In this document: positions 23,127-34,110 of the stretch, piece after piece
Position numbering within the stretch: the first letter of the stretch is position 1
Layout of the letters: every line of letters begins with the position of its first letter
From: Eremophila alpestris peregrina
Lineage: Eukaryota > Chordata > Aves > Passeriformes > Alaudidae
NCBI GenBank assembly: GCA_009792885.1
Contig: WMCF01000034.1
Coordinates: 6,854,228 to 6,918,227, forward strand
DNA length: 64,000 bases
Direction of reading: 5' to 3'
The notes under the pieces: generated by a model
The model's database searches: none
What the model saw: only the letters and a program-made list of their open reading frames with translations
Told to the model about the DNA's origin: nothing
Position numbers and translations under genes: made by a program

Positions 23127-24055
23127 AAAAAAGGGATAGCAATCACAAGACTTCTCCTAGCTGCTTATAGGACATTTATTCTGCCTCTACATCCTGGCTT
23201 GGTGGTCTTTAAAAGGGTCTCACCAGGATGTCTGCCCTGTTGGCCTTCCCCCTGATTCTTATTCATAAACACTCAGACCTCTCATCAACACCATTAAGCT
23301 CGAGACAGTCAAGAGTCCCTAAAGTACAAGGCCATCCCACCACCCCTCCTTCCTTGTCTATCCCTTCTGAACAGTTAACAATCATTCAGTGTAGCACCCC
23401 AGTTGTGTCATCACACCAAGTCTCTGTAATGGCAACTAGGTCACACTTTTCCTGCTGTAACATGGTTTCCAGTTTCTCCTGTTTGCTCTTCCTGGTGCAT
23501 GCATTTGTGTAGAGGCACATCAACTGGGTTATCAATCCTGTTGCTTTTTCAGAGGGAAAAGCTCTAGTTCCTGCATGACCACTCTCAGGACTTTCCAAGA
23601 CATGCAAACAGACTTGTGATCAGAAACCACAAAATTCTTCTGGTGTCACCAGGCTTGGAGAGAGATACACATCCGTATGATTCTCTTGTTTCCACCCCCA
23701 TCATTCCCTGCAACTTGCAGCATAGAGGAAATCACTACTTGTGCTTCAGATTGCTCAAGCAGTGATCCCAAAGTCCTGGGGTACTGTTGATTAGCCTTCT
23801 TGTTTGGTCTTCCTTGCTGACCGCCTAAAAAACCCACACTGAAAAATAATCAAAGCAGGCCACAGAGTTTGTTGATAATGTCTCTAACCCAGACTCCAGG
23901 AAGACATCAGGCTTCCCCATGGGTTAGTCCTATCAACATTTTGATCCTCTACTCCTCTCAGCAAAGAGTCACCCGAGAAATCTCCCCTTGTTTCTTTCTT
24001 AACTGAGGCAGTCATAACATGGAGGGTAACATCTCAGTGGTGCACAAGTTTGTAT
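23127..24055 (-). mobile_element. CR1 LINE internal piece: ORF1 esterase to start of ORF2 endonuclease
   Basis: Read on the minus strand from about 24,050 down. The ORF1 esterase starts with its intact GDS block (GDSLLRGVE, about 23,950-23,975). At 23646-23837 there is the later esterase part (SEAQVVISSMLQVAGNDGG). Then ORF2 opens at 23386-23607 with MCLYTNACTRKSKQEKLETM and CDLVAITETWCDD, the apurinic-type endonuclease start with its conserved ETW. A shifted frame continues with DRQGRRGGGMALYF. The piece ends near 23,127, next to the A19 run, before the endonuclease GDFN block. Frameshifts and deletions occur between ORF1 and ORF2. Keeping the ORF1/ORF2 junction while lacking the 3' end is atypical for CR1. 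Confidence 0.85.
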
Positions 24056-25750
24056 GTGGATTAATCTAATGAATATTAGCAAGATAGAATTATTAAGGTC
24101 AGAATTTTTTATAGTGGATGTCTTTAGGCCAAATGATATCTAATTAAATTGTTACAGGCTATTGTATTAAATGATAATTGAATTCCCAGAACATTTCTCA
24201 CAATTATAATGCATTAAGACAAATACAACTGCGTAGTTCATGGCTTGCTGATCTTTTCCTTTTTTTTTTCTTGTTTTATTACTTTGCATTTAGATTTTCT
24301 TGTATTCTCACTTGATGTAAATAAGTCTATAAATCTTCCATTACTGACTTATGCTGTAGAATAGAGATCCATGGGATCACACATCTTGATTTCAGCTGCT
24401 AGATTTCAACATTTTTCAGCTTTATTGGAATACAGAGAAAGGAAAGCACATACATTTGTAAAATGTACTTAGATTCTATGACTTCTTAACTGCATCATAG
24501 GAGTAAGTAAACGACACAGCTGGACTAATTCAGTTACACAATGGTTGCTGCACTGCAGAAAGTGACAAATTTCTCTGACACAGGATAGTTGTATGGCCTA
24601 GCAACAATTCATCTTAGCTGTAGAGCAATTCTGTATTCAAAACACAGACTTTTTTTCCTGAAAGGAAGCTGAAATGCCACCTTGCTTCCCAAAGCCAAAA
24701 CTGACTTTCTAAGCAAATTAAGGATTCTGTAGTATTTAATGTTCAGAGGGTCTCATGTTTATCTCTGCCATTTGTCTATGGAAGAAATTAATTCAGTTGA
24801 TTCAAACAGCGAACAAGGAATAAGGTGTGGATGCTTTTCCAGTTCTACCACTACCTTGTACTGATGAGTCAATTTTCCTTTTGAACTGGTTTTTCTGGCC
24901 CTCAGTGTTTCTATAGGTTTTATATAATGATTTGCTTGTAAGTAAATTTCAAGACAGCTATCAACTATCAGTGTCTTAACGGTTACTTAGCTAATTATTT
25001 TTAATCCTATATGTCTCAAAACTTATAAGAATAGTCTCAACACAAAGGGGCAAAGTAAAGTTCACGGGAGTTTTTTCTCACTAATCATAATACTTGTAAT
25101 ATATTTTCATTGTATGAATATTTTATCAGAAACATTCACTAACTGTGCAAACCAAAGAATCTATTGTCATAGTTCTATCAGTTTGACATGAATCCTGAAA
25201 GGATTAGTGTGTGTTTTTCTCTCACACTTTTCTTGCTTTTTAGTTTGACAGCGACAATCAAATCCTCAAATGTACATTATGTCTAGGATGTTAAACTGAA
25301 AAGAATGTAGCAAAGTATATATATTCAGATTCTGAAACATATTTGTCACTAATTGCTTATGAATGATGGCATAAATTACAAGAGTCAATTAATTTATATC
25401 TGTTGTCCACAGTCTTCCTATTAGGGCACTAAATAAAATGAAAATGCCCTTATCAGAAACAGAATACAAAGCTGTAGTACAGAAAGATTGATTTTCAACA
25501 AGGAAGCACCAAGAAGCAGAAACCTTGCAATAGCTACTTTTTCCAAGTTCAGCAGTTTTTCAGGTTATCTTTTTTTTTTTTAAGTATTCACTGTCCTTTC
25601 TCTATCTCATTTGTCATAAGCTGTTCATATACATTTCATGGGCTTCTTCCAAGTTAATTATCAAGATTTATTTCCAAGTAGGATTTCTCTGGTCATTTAC
25701 TCATTCTCAAACAAGGGCTTTTCACTTCCATATCATTCCTCCTTGAAAAA
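24056..25750. other. AT-rich stretch, nothing assigned
   Basis: About 1.7 kb with no recognisable coding domain, RNA or repeat family. Poly-T runs lie near 24261 and 25569. Confidence 0.5.
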
Positions 25751-25754
25751 AAAA

Positions 25755-27515
25755 TCACACAACCATTAATTTGGGAAAGACCTCTGGGATTGAGTCTAAC
25801 CTTTGACTGATCAGAACCATGACAACTCCACCACAGTACTAAGTGCCATGTCCAGTTTTTCTTTGTACACCTTCAGCAATGGTGACTTGATCATCCCTCT
25901 GGGTAGCCCATTTCGAAGTTAAACAACACTTCTGTGAACAAATTCCTCCTGATGTCCCAGGAGGATTTTTCCCTAGCAACTTTGGGCCATGTCCTCTCAT
26001 CCCGTCACTGTTTGCCTGGGAGAAGAGACCAACTCCTACCTTGACACAACGTCCTCTCAGGTACCTGTGGAGAGCAGTAACATTGCTTCTGAGTATCTTT
26101 TTCTCCAGGATAAAATAGTCCCAGCTCAGCCACTCTTCAAATGACTTACTGACCCTATGCACCAGCTCTGTTGCCCTTCCCTAGACCTGGTCCAGCATCT
26201 CAGTGCCTTTCCTGAACTGAGAGGCCCAGAACTGAACATAGGATTCAAGGTGTGGCCTCACCAGGCTGAGTACAGGGGGAGTACAGAGTACAATCACTGC
26301 CCTGCTCCTGATGGTTGCACTGTTTCTAACACAGGCCAGGATGCCATTGGCCTTCTTGGCCACCTGGGCACAGCTGGCTCAGGTTCAGCCACTGTTGAGC
26401 AACACCCTCACATCCTCTTCCACTGAACCTCTTTCCAGCCACTCTGTCCAAAACCTGTAACACTGCAAGGGCTAGGTAGAACACTTGGCACTTTACCTTG
26501 TTGAACTGGCCCATTGATCCAGCGTGCTCAGATTTCTCCGCAGAGCCTTCCTACCTCCCAGAAGATCAAAACTCTCACCCAATCTGGCATTTTCCACCAA
26601 ATTACAATGGATTGAGTGCACTCAATCCATTCATCCACATCATCAACAAAGGCATTAGACATGACTGGCCTGACCTCTGAGACCTGGAAATCACCACAAA
26701 TAACTGGCTGTTACTGTACGCAGCACTATTCACCACCACTCTCTGGCAATCAAGCCAGTGTTTAACTCGGGATAAAGAGCATCTGTCCAAGACATGGACT
26801 ATCAGCTTTTCCAGAAGAATGCCATGGGATACAGTACCAAAGGTTTGCTGAAGTCTGAGTAGACAACACCTGCAGCCATTCCTTCATCTAATAGGGAGGT
26901 CACCTGGTCATAAATGGAAATCGGGACTTGTCTTTCCTAGTCCTCTGCTGCCTGGGCCTGATGCCCCGGTTGTCCTGTATGTGCAGTGTGATGGCACTCA
27001 AGATAGTCTGTTCTGTAACCTTCCCTGGCACTGGTGTCAGGCTGACAGAACCTGTAGTTCTCTGGATCCTCCCTTCCACCATTCTTGTAGATGGATGTCA
27101 CCATCACTGGCCAACCTTCAGACACCTGAGACCTCAGCCAGGACTGATGATAAATGATGGAGGGCAGCTTAATGAGCACTTCTGCCTGTTCCTTCAGTAC
27201 CCTTGGGTGGATCCCATCTGACACCGCAGACCTGTGCTGGTACAAATGGCACAGCAGGTCACTAACAACTTCCTCCTGGATTGCTCCCTGTCCCTGTGTA
27301 TAACCTCAGGGATCCTGAGGATAACCAGGCTCTCTGTCTAAGACTGAGGCAAAGGCATTGAGTATTTCATCCTTTTCTTCATCCTTGATGACCACATTCT
27401 TTGCTGTGTCCAACAAAGGATGGGGATTCTCCTTGGCCCTCCTTTTCAATAAAACACTTATTATTATCTTTCACAACCTTGACCAGGTGGAGTTCTAGCC
27501 CAGCTTTTGCCTTTT
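25755..27515 (-). mobile_element. CR1 LINE, RT domain to 3' end
   Basis: A minus-strand CR1 of about 1.76 kb. At 26937-27245 it shows the RT front part (SAVSDGIHPRVLKEQAEVLI, then SIYKNGGREDPENYRFCQP). In the next frame, 26900-27082, it shows SLTPVPGKVTEQ. At 26181-26363 comes the ORF2 3' region (AKKANGILACVRNSATIRSR). The 3' tail lies at the left (25,755: 'gggaaagacctctgggattg'). The plus strand carries familiar CR1 complement such as 'aggatgccattggccttctt' and 'gaccaactcctaccttgaca'. ORF2 is broken by several shifts. The copy is better preserved than the one at 3.6 kb. It contains a 26-bp palindrome at 26606-26631. Confidence 0.93.
26606..26631. repeat. 26-bp perfect palindrome inside CR1
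   Basis: The central 20 bp GGATTGAGTGCACTCAATCC are flanked by AAT and ATT, and the whole 26 bp equals its reverse complement. As a result both strands encode the same peptide GLSALNP. The right half matches ordinary CR1 ('gtgcactcaatcc'); the left half does not, so it seems to be a templated copy of the right. Confidence 0.95.
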
Positions 27516-30500
27516 TAGATAAAAATTGATCACTCCGTTCAAGGATAAAATAGGTTAAAAAATCAGATAATTGGCTATGTGATGAAGAAGAAATAACATT
27601 ACAAAAACAACAAGAAATGTATCTTAGAGAATATACAGGTGAATTCTGACCCAGAATGAGAAACAGTCATGGGAATTCTGTGTGGAATGAAGAGGTCAAG
27701 GGAGATTTTAAGAGGATCTGTTCACTTTTTGTAGAGATTCTAGCAGAAGGCTCATTGAAGGTAGATCCCCGAACACAAACTCACAGCCCATTGCAAACTC
27801 TCCATTCAGTTAGGTAAATTTAAGATCATATCATGATAAACAGAGGCATTTTCTGTTCCTCTTTTTTTTTTTTTTTTTCCCCACAGTGTCAGACTGCACA
27901 TTTTAACAAAATAGTGATGTATGATCAGTAGGTGGTTCTGGGGTCTGTGACAAACAGCCTGATGAGAGACAAACATATAGGGAAACAAAATAGCTTTGAT
28001 TTCTCTAAGGATGGCCTTTTTCACATGGAAGTTTATTTCAGAATAACCAACCATGTTTTTAAATTGTGAATTTTGCTAGAACTAGCTATCCTGCAAGAGG
28101 CAGAAGTTCATCTTCATCCCCTTTCTGTAATGTTCATCATCAGAGCATTATCACAAATACTTGCACATGTAGTGTGGCGTGTATGATTCCACACAGTGTA
28201 ACATGGAATTATGCTGAAGTGAGGAATAGAAAATAGCAGCAAACCACAATGGATTTCTGTCTGCACAGCCACTGTGTGAAAAGGTCCTTTGACTATTTAT
28301 AAATCTACTTTGATGTGGCTTTCTGTCAGTTACATATCTGCAAATGATACCTGACTTTTATGCTGAAAAATGAAGTTTGGGTTTCCAGAAATAAAAATAT
28401 ATAAACTTCATTTGTGCTGCTGTTACTTCAGAGTTGATGGACTCAGTGGAAATATGAGGAGTGTGGGAAGGAGGGACTGCATGCCAGAGTAAATATGCAA
28501 GCATTTGAATTCAAAGAAAAACAATAAGTCATCTTTGTCTAATTGACTGTCTCAAAAATTTACAGACAGCGGTTCCATAATACAGGAACAAAACAAAACA
28601 AAAATGACAACATTATAAAGTTAAGCTAAATAGGAAGTAGGAATATTTTCAATTGTGTCTCCAGTGAACTGTACCTCTACTTGACCCATGTGCAAGTAGG
28701 TTTTCAAAGAAGCCTACCTCTTCCAAGTGATTGCAGTGAGTCAGAAGGCAGCATCCCAAATTAATTCCTAGAGGAAAAATTTCCACATAACATGGGAGAT
28801 GTATTTGACATTTATATGAGGTATCTTCACTTCTTTTCACACAGTGGTTTCCCAGATGCCAGTACTAGAAGGCTGTTATACAAGATTACAGGTAGGTAAA
28901 CTAGAAAGTAAAATAGACACTGTGATTTTCTCATACTCATTCTGGAGGAAAGGCTTTTTTCATTATGTATATGATGAAAATTACTTTACATATGTGTGTG
29001 TATTTGTATGTATGCATCTATATGTGTATATGTGCAGACATGAAAGTGTGTGTACTTATGCATATTTAATATGTGCTGTATTGTGTGGATCTTCTAATTC
29101 TAAAATGGGGTTAAATCTTAACATTTGTTTGATTATGTTATGTGAAAAATGGTTTTCAAGGTTTTCAGTGGTGGAAAATGTACATTTTTTTACAAGGTGG
29201 GTTAGTTGTACCACTCCCAAATTTATCAAGAAAAGATTTCCCAGATTTTCATATTCTTCCTTCACTTACACAGCCCTTCCCCATTGCCTTTTTCTGACAT
29301 ACTAAAGCACAATAGCTGCGATTTAGTTGCTGAAAGAGGTGTAGAAATGCTTTATTTATCAGAGAACAAAGGTATAAACATAAGAATGAGACATGAAACA
29401 CAAGATGTTTGAGTCCCATTACTTTGGGAGTAGCAACATGAAGAAAATTTGGGTTACTAGAAGATAGCTGAAACACCACTAAATTTCTGTGCTTCTGTAC
29501 CAAACAACCTTGTTTATGCATAAGTAAAAGTATTATGAAACCAAAAGTAAGTTTGTTTACATTCTTACTTGTCAGTCAAATTTATAAAAATGGTACTGAT
29601 TTGGACATTCTATCTGGATGCCCCACAGTTAACAGTCCTTATTTCTCTGCCTAAAATCTCAGCGTAGCATTCCTTTGCTCCAGTGAGATCTCAGCATCTA
29701 CATAATTTGCTAAAATTGGAGTATTTTTCTATTTCTGGATACAAGTATGTACAAGTTTGGGTCTGGCAGAGGAGGAGGTTTTCCTCACAGCAGTCCACAC
29801 TCTTTTAGATCTCTGAAACATTGATGACACACTAGTGTAACACAGCAATGTCTATGCAGAAGTGAGGACTTCTCTATTTCTTACTTAGCTCACCCCTGTC
29901 ACCATCTCAGAGAGGGGATCAAAGTGAGCAAGAGCCTGGAGGGAACAGAAATGGGACAACTGACCTCACTAGATTAAACAGATATTTCTGTATGAAAAAC
30001 ATCATGCTCATTAATAAAACTAGGGAGAAGTTGTTCCTATGTAGTCCTTGCTTGGATACTGAGTATTAGGCTGCTGGTGGGAGATAGTGATTGCCTTGGC
30101 ATCACTTGTTTGGTTTTTTTTTTTCTGTCTCCCTCAGTTTAATAACTGTTTTTGTCTTGACACATGCGTTTTCTCACTTTTGCCTTTCAGATTCTCCCCT
30201 CTACACAGCTGGTTTTAGGGAGTGAGTGGGCAGCTGATCACTGCTTATCTGCTGACTGAGGAAACCTATCAAAAATATTATGTTTAAATGCAACTTATCC
30301 CTAGAGAAAGACAGGCTCATTGCAGCTAAACAAAGAATTTCACTAAGTGCTGGAACAAACACGAGTATGCAGATTACTGATGAGACTGGCAGCAACTACA
30401 CTACTGTTGGCATACCATTCCAAAAAAATCTTTATTTTCTTAAAGCATTGTCAGCTTTGTTGTTCCCATAAAATATCCTGTGTTCTGAAAAATTGCCTTT

Positions 30501-31480
30501 CTACTAGCTTCACAGTTTTAACATTTATATTTTTCCGCTTCATAAAAATGAATAGAATTTGGTCTCTAGGCAACCTCTGAGACTGGAGTTCCTATATCAT
30601 TCACTTCTAATTATTACTTTTTTTCTCATCACAATGCCACAATACTTCTTAATGTTCTTTGTCTAAGCAGATTTTATTTTTACCAATTTCTAATTTATGC
30701 TACTGGGTTAGAAGATCTCTCTGTTTACCATATTTTTCTCTTTATTCAGAAATATTGGTGGTCTCCTAATTAGTATTAGAACAGCATGTAGAAATCCGCT
30801 TCTTGTTATTAATTTTCCCTACTGCCAACTGGTTGGCAAATTGCTTTTTGCTTTTTAAAATGTGGTTCATGAATTGAAACAAAAAGAACAACACCCATTG
30901 TGCTCAGTTAAGAGTTTAGGAAAATAATTTTATTTGATGGACATTTAAGCACATGTCCCTCTGGTCTGAGTCTCAAAGTATTAAGTATTTTCTTGTAAAG
31001 CATATCAATGCTAGTAGGGCCATGGGTATGCTTGCTGATGTCAGGTCTCACAGTCACCTACTGATGAAAACATGGGTTAGACAGAAGGTTTGAGTGGTGA
31101 AACACAAAGAAAAATTTCAGTTATTCATTAACAGTTATTAATTACAACATGGTGACAGTATTGAAAGGTGAACAAAATACAAAAAAGAACATAGATTTCA
31201 TTTTCCATACTAACTCCCACAAGCAAAACACTTTAAATAAGGGTTTAAAAAGAAATATGAGTGTAACCTCCAGGTGCGCATGAAGGCCATCATGCTGAAA
31301 AAACTGCTTGTGTACAGACTTGAACACTGGACTTTCTTTCATTAGGACAGAAAATCTTATTCAGCATAAATTGAATATATTATAATCTGGGTTTAGAGGT
31401 GCAAGTGTTCTGCTTCTTCAACCTTCTATAGTTTTCTCACAAAAGTCTTAAGAAAATCAGGGGTTTTGATCATATTTTGA
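27516..31480. other. AT-rich stretch, nothing assigned
   Basis: About 4 kb without a recognised gene or dispersed repeat. T17 lies at 27862-27878. An irregular TG/TA-rich patch lies at about 28,990-29,070. Frames up to 153 codons (28844-29305) pass through that patch and show no domain. Confidence 0.5.
27862..27878. repeat. T17 homopolymer
   Basis: Uninterrupted T run followed by cccc. It could be the poly-A of an old minus-strand retrocopy, but I see no retrocopied sequence beside it. Confidence 0.85.
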
Positions 31481-31485
31481 AATGT

Positions 31486-32818
31486 CACAGAATCACACAA
31501 TCATAGAATATCTCTAGCTGGATGAGACCCACAAGGATACAGCTTTAAGTTTGTCCCAGAACTATCTAAAACTAAACTATATGATGAAGACCACCATCCA
31601 TTTTCTTCTGACAAGAATTACCATATATTTAGGGAGTCTATTCCAGAGTCTCAGTGAAGATCCTTTTCTGAAGGTCCAGTCTGAATTTCCTCTGATGCAG
31701 TTTCATTCTATTTCCTTGCATCCTATCACTGGTCACCAGAGAGAGAAGATCATAACTTCCCTCTCCACTTCATCCCTTGAATTTGCTGTAGGCTGTCATG
31801 AGGTCGCTCCTGAGCCTTTTCTTCTTCAATTTGAACAAGGTGACCTCAGTCACTCCTCACAAGTCTTGCCCTTGAGACCATCTCGATCACCCCTTTCTGG
31901 ACACACTCTAATATTTTGATGATCTTCTTATGTTGCGACACCCACAACAGCTCACAGCACATGTAGTGGGGCTGCCCCAGCGCAGAGCAGAGCAGGACAA
32001 TCCCCTCCCTTGCCTGGCTGGAGATGCTGTGCCTGATGCCCCCCAGGACGCTGTTGGCCCTTTTGGCTTCAAGGACACACTGGAGACTAGTATTCAAGCT
32101 GTTTTCCATCTAAGCCCCCCTCATCTCTTCCTGTGGGTACCTCTCAATTCTCTTATCCCCCAATCTGCATTTAGAAGAAGAATTACTCCATTCTAGGTAG
32201 AGAATCTGTCACTTGCTGTTGCTAAATTGTATACAATTGGTGACTACCCAGCTTTCTTCTGCATCCAAATCTCTCTGTAAGTTTTCTGTACCCTCAAGGG
32301 AATCCACAGCTCCTTCTCATTTAATATCATTGTTTAACTTACTTTAAGGTTTATTTGATTCCTGTGTCCAGTTCACTTATACAGTGAGGAGCACTAGCTC
32401 TAAAACTGAGATCTGGGTAACCCCACCTGTGACTTGGTCAACAGCTTGTTGTAAACCCCTTCACTACAACTATTTGGACCTGATCCATCTGACAACTCAC
32501 CTTTCACATTACGGATGGACATTTTATCCAGGAGGACATTGTGAGAGACAATATCAAAAGTTTTGCTAACATCCCAAGTCACCAAATCTCCTGATTTCCC
32601 TTGGTCACCTAGATAGATGGATGTCCTTGTCATAAGAAGATTAGGTTAGGTAAGCAAGACTTTATCCTTGTGAACCCAAGCTGGCTGTGCAGTGGCTGCA
32701 CTGTCTCTCAAGTGTTTAACTCCCAGAATAACTGCACACATTTTTGTCAGGCACTGAAGTGAGACTGACAGGCTTATAATTATCAGGGTACTCCTATTTA
32801 TTCTTCTTGAAAGCTGGG
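31486..32818 (-). mobile_element. CR1 LINE, 3' portion (left part of split copy)
   Basis: The plus strand reads CR1 complement: tail 'cagaatcacacaatcataga' at about 31,490, then 'gggctgccccagcgcagagc', 'gttggcccttttggcttcaa' and 'aagtgagactgacaggctta'. On the minus strand the 31846-32109 frame shows CR1 ORF2 C-terminal sequence (AKRANSVLGGIRHSISSQAR). The element breaks off at 32818 in the segment before RT motif A, and continues at 33718 after an inserted LTR. Confidence 0.9.
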
Positions 32819-33717
32819 TGTGAGACTGAAATGCTATCATTGATGGCTCAAACATTTATATGAAGGACTTTCTTCCCATTATAGCAAAACTGCATAAAGA
32901 AGTGGTGACCATCAAAGTTCTCTCTTCCCTGAAGATGCCTTCTGACTGGAAGTTTGGACTGTGAGTTAAACCACTGAAGGGAACTTGAGATGAGGTAAAG
33001 GTGACACTATTGCTCAATTTTCTCAAGTCTAGGGAGAAGTAAACAAGGCCAAACCACCCACAAGAAGGACAAACCCAGCAGCTGTCCAGAAAATCCTACC
33101 TAACTATGTTTAGGATGGGGGAGGCCATAGTCCACAGACCCATCTGCTGAGGCCAGGTTTTCACACACTTCCCCACAACCAAAGGGGAGAGGAGGAGAGT
33201 TTTGTGTGTGGCATAACCTCTGGTCAGAGAGAGTGAGCACACATTCTTCCTTACATAAACCAGTGAAGCTCCACCCTGGGAAGGTCACAAGCACACAGGA
33301 CATTGATGGAACATTCATGTGAGGAGCAGATGGAGAGATTCTTGAACCATCAAAGGCCCCAAAAGCACCCCCAGACTGATTCCTGAGGCCTTGCACCAGA
33401 CAACAGCACATGATGCAAAGTGAGGCAACAAATTTAGAGTCTGTTGCAAGAGTGTAAAATTTGGCCCCTCCCCTCTGCCAAGGAGGGGCGTGTTGTTCCC
33501 ACCTGGCCCAAATGTGTATTAATCTACAGGACGCTATGTTTTGTAGGCCCTTGTTACCAAGAAGACTAGAAGAGGATCAGTAGGATTTTTCACTCTCTTT
33601 CTCTCCCCACCACCACCTCTTTTTCTATTTCTTTCTCTCTGTGTCTGCCACATTTACTGTTAAATAAAATCCATACAGAGACATCTCTCCAGCAGTTTTA
33701 ATAATCAGATCACAACA
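32819..33717 (+). mobile_element. Solo LTR inserted into CR1, 899 bp
   Basis: CR1 sequence stops at ...gaaagctggg and resumes at ctggaacaacttttgcc. The intervening DNA begins TGTGAGACTG and ends GATCACAACA. The flanks are ctggg (32814-32818) and ctgga (33718-33722), a 5-bp target duplication with one mismatch. An AATAAA signal at about 33,663-33,668 near the right end suggests plus orientation. A GC hairpin (CCCCTCC 33465-33471 / GGAGGGG 33482-33488) lies in the 3' third. No internal retroviral genes are present. I infer the 899-bp edges from the CR1 break; the LTR family itself I cannot name. Confidence 0.75.
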
Positions 33718-34110
33718 CTGGAACAACTTTTGCCAGCTTCCAGTTAACTGGGACCTTGCCATACACCCAAGACAATTGAAAAATAATGGAGAAAGCCTCC
33801 ACAGTGACATCAGCTGGAATTTTTAGTATTCTGAGTCCCACTGGAGACCATAAACTTATATGCACCCAGCTGGAGCAGCAAGTCTTGAACAAGCTCAGAA
33901 TCATCTGGGAGTTTATCAACCCCCGGTCATGGTCTATCAGCTCAGGACTGCAGTGGTCCAAGGGTCCATTACCAGTGTTAAAACCAGGAGTAAACAAGGA
34001 ACTGAGTATCTTTCTAACTCCCCATTTGTGACGTGATCCATCTCATTAGATAATGGACTGGGTATCTTCAACTTGTTACTTCAGCTTTCCTCTTTGTTTA
34101 TAACATCCAG
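33718..34110 (-). mobile_element. CR1 LINE, RT segment (right part of split copy)
   Basis: Continues the CR1 at 31.5-32.8 kb on the minus strand. The plus strand carries 'tgccagcttccagttaactg', 'gtgacatcagctgga', 'agctggagcagcaagtcttg', 'aacaagctcagaatcatctg' and 'gggagtttatcaacccccgg', matching the complement of the block upstream of CR1 RT. The 5' truncation is gradual near 34,110. Confidence 0.88.

Noticed and set aside
27862..27878. T17 as the poly-A tail of a processed pseudogene
   Set aside because: I could read no mRNA-like sequence on either side in either orientation.
28844..29305. 153-codon plus-strand frame
   Set aside because: It crosses a TG/TA-rich patch that supplies Y, V and C codons. 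No domain is recognised, and a 69-codon frame overlaps it on the other strand.
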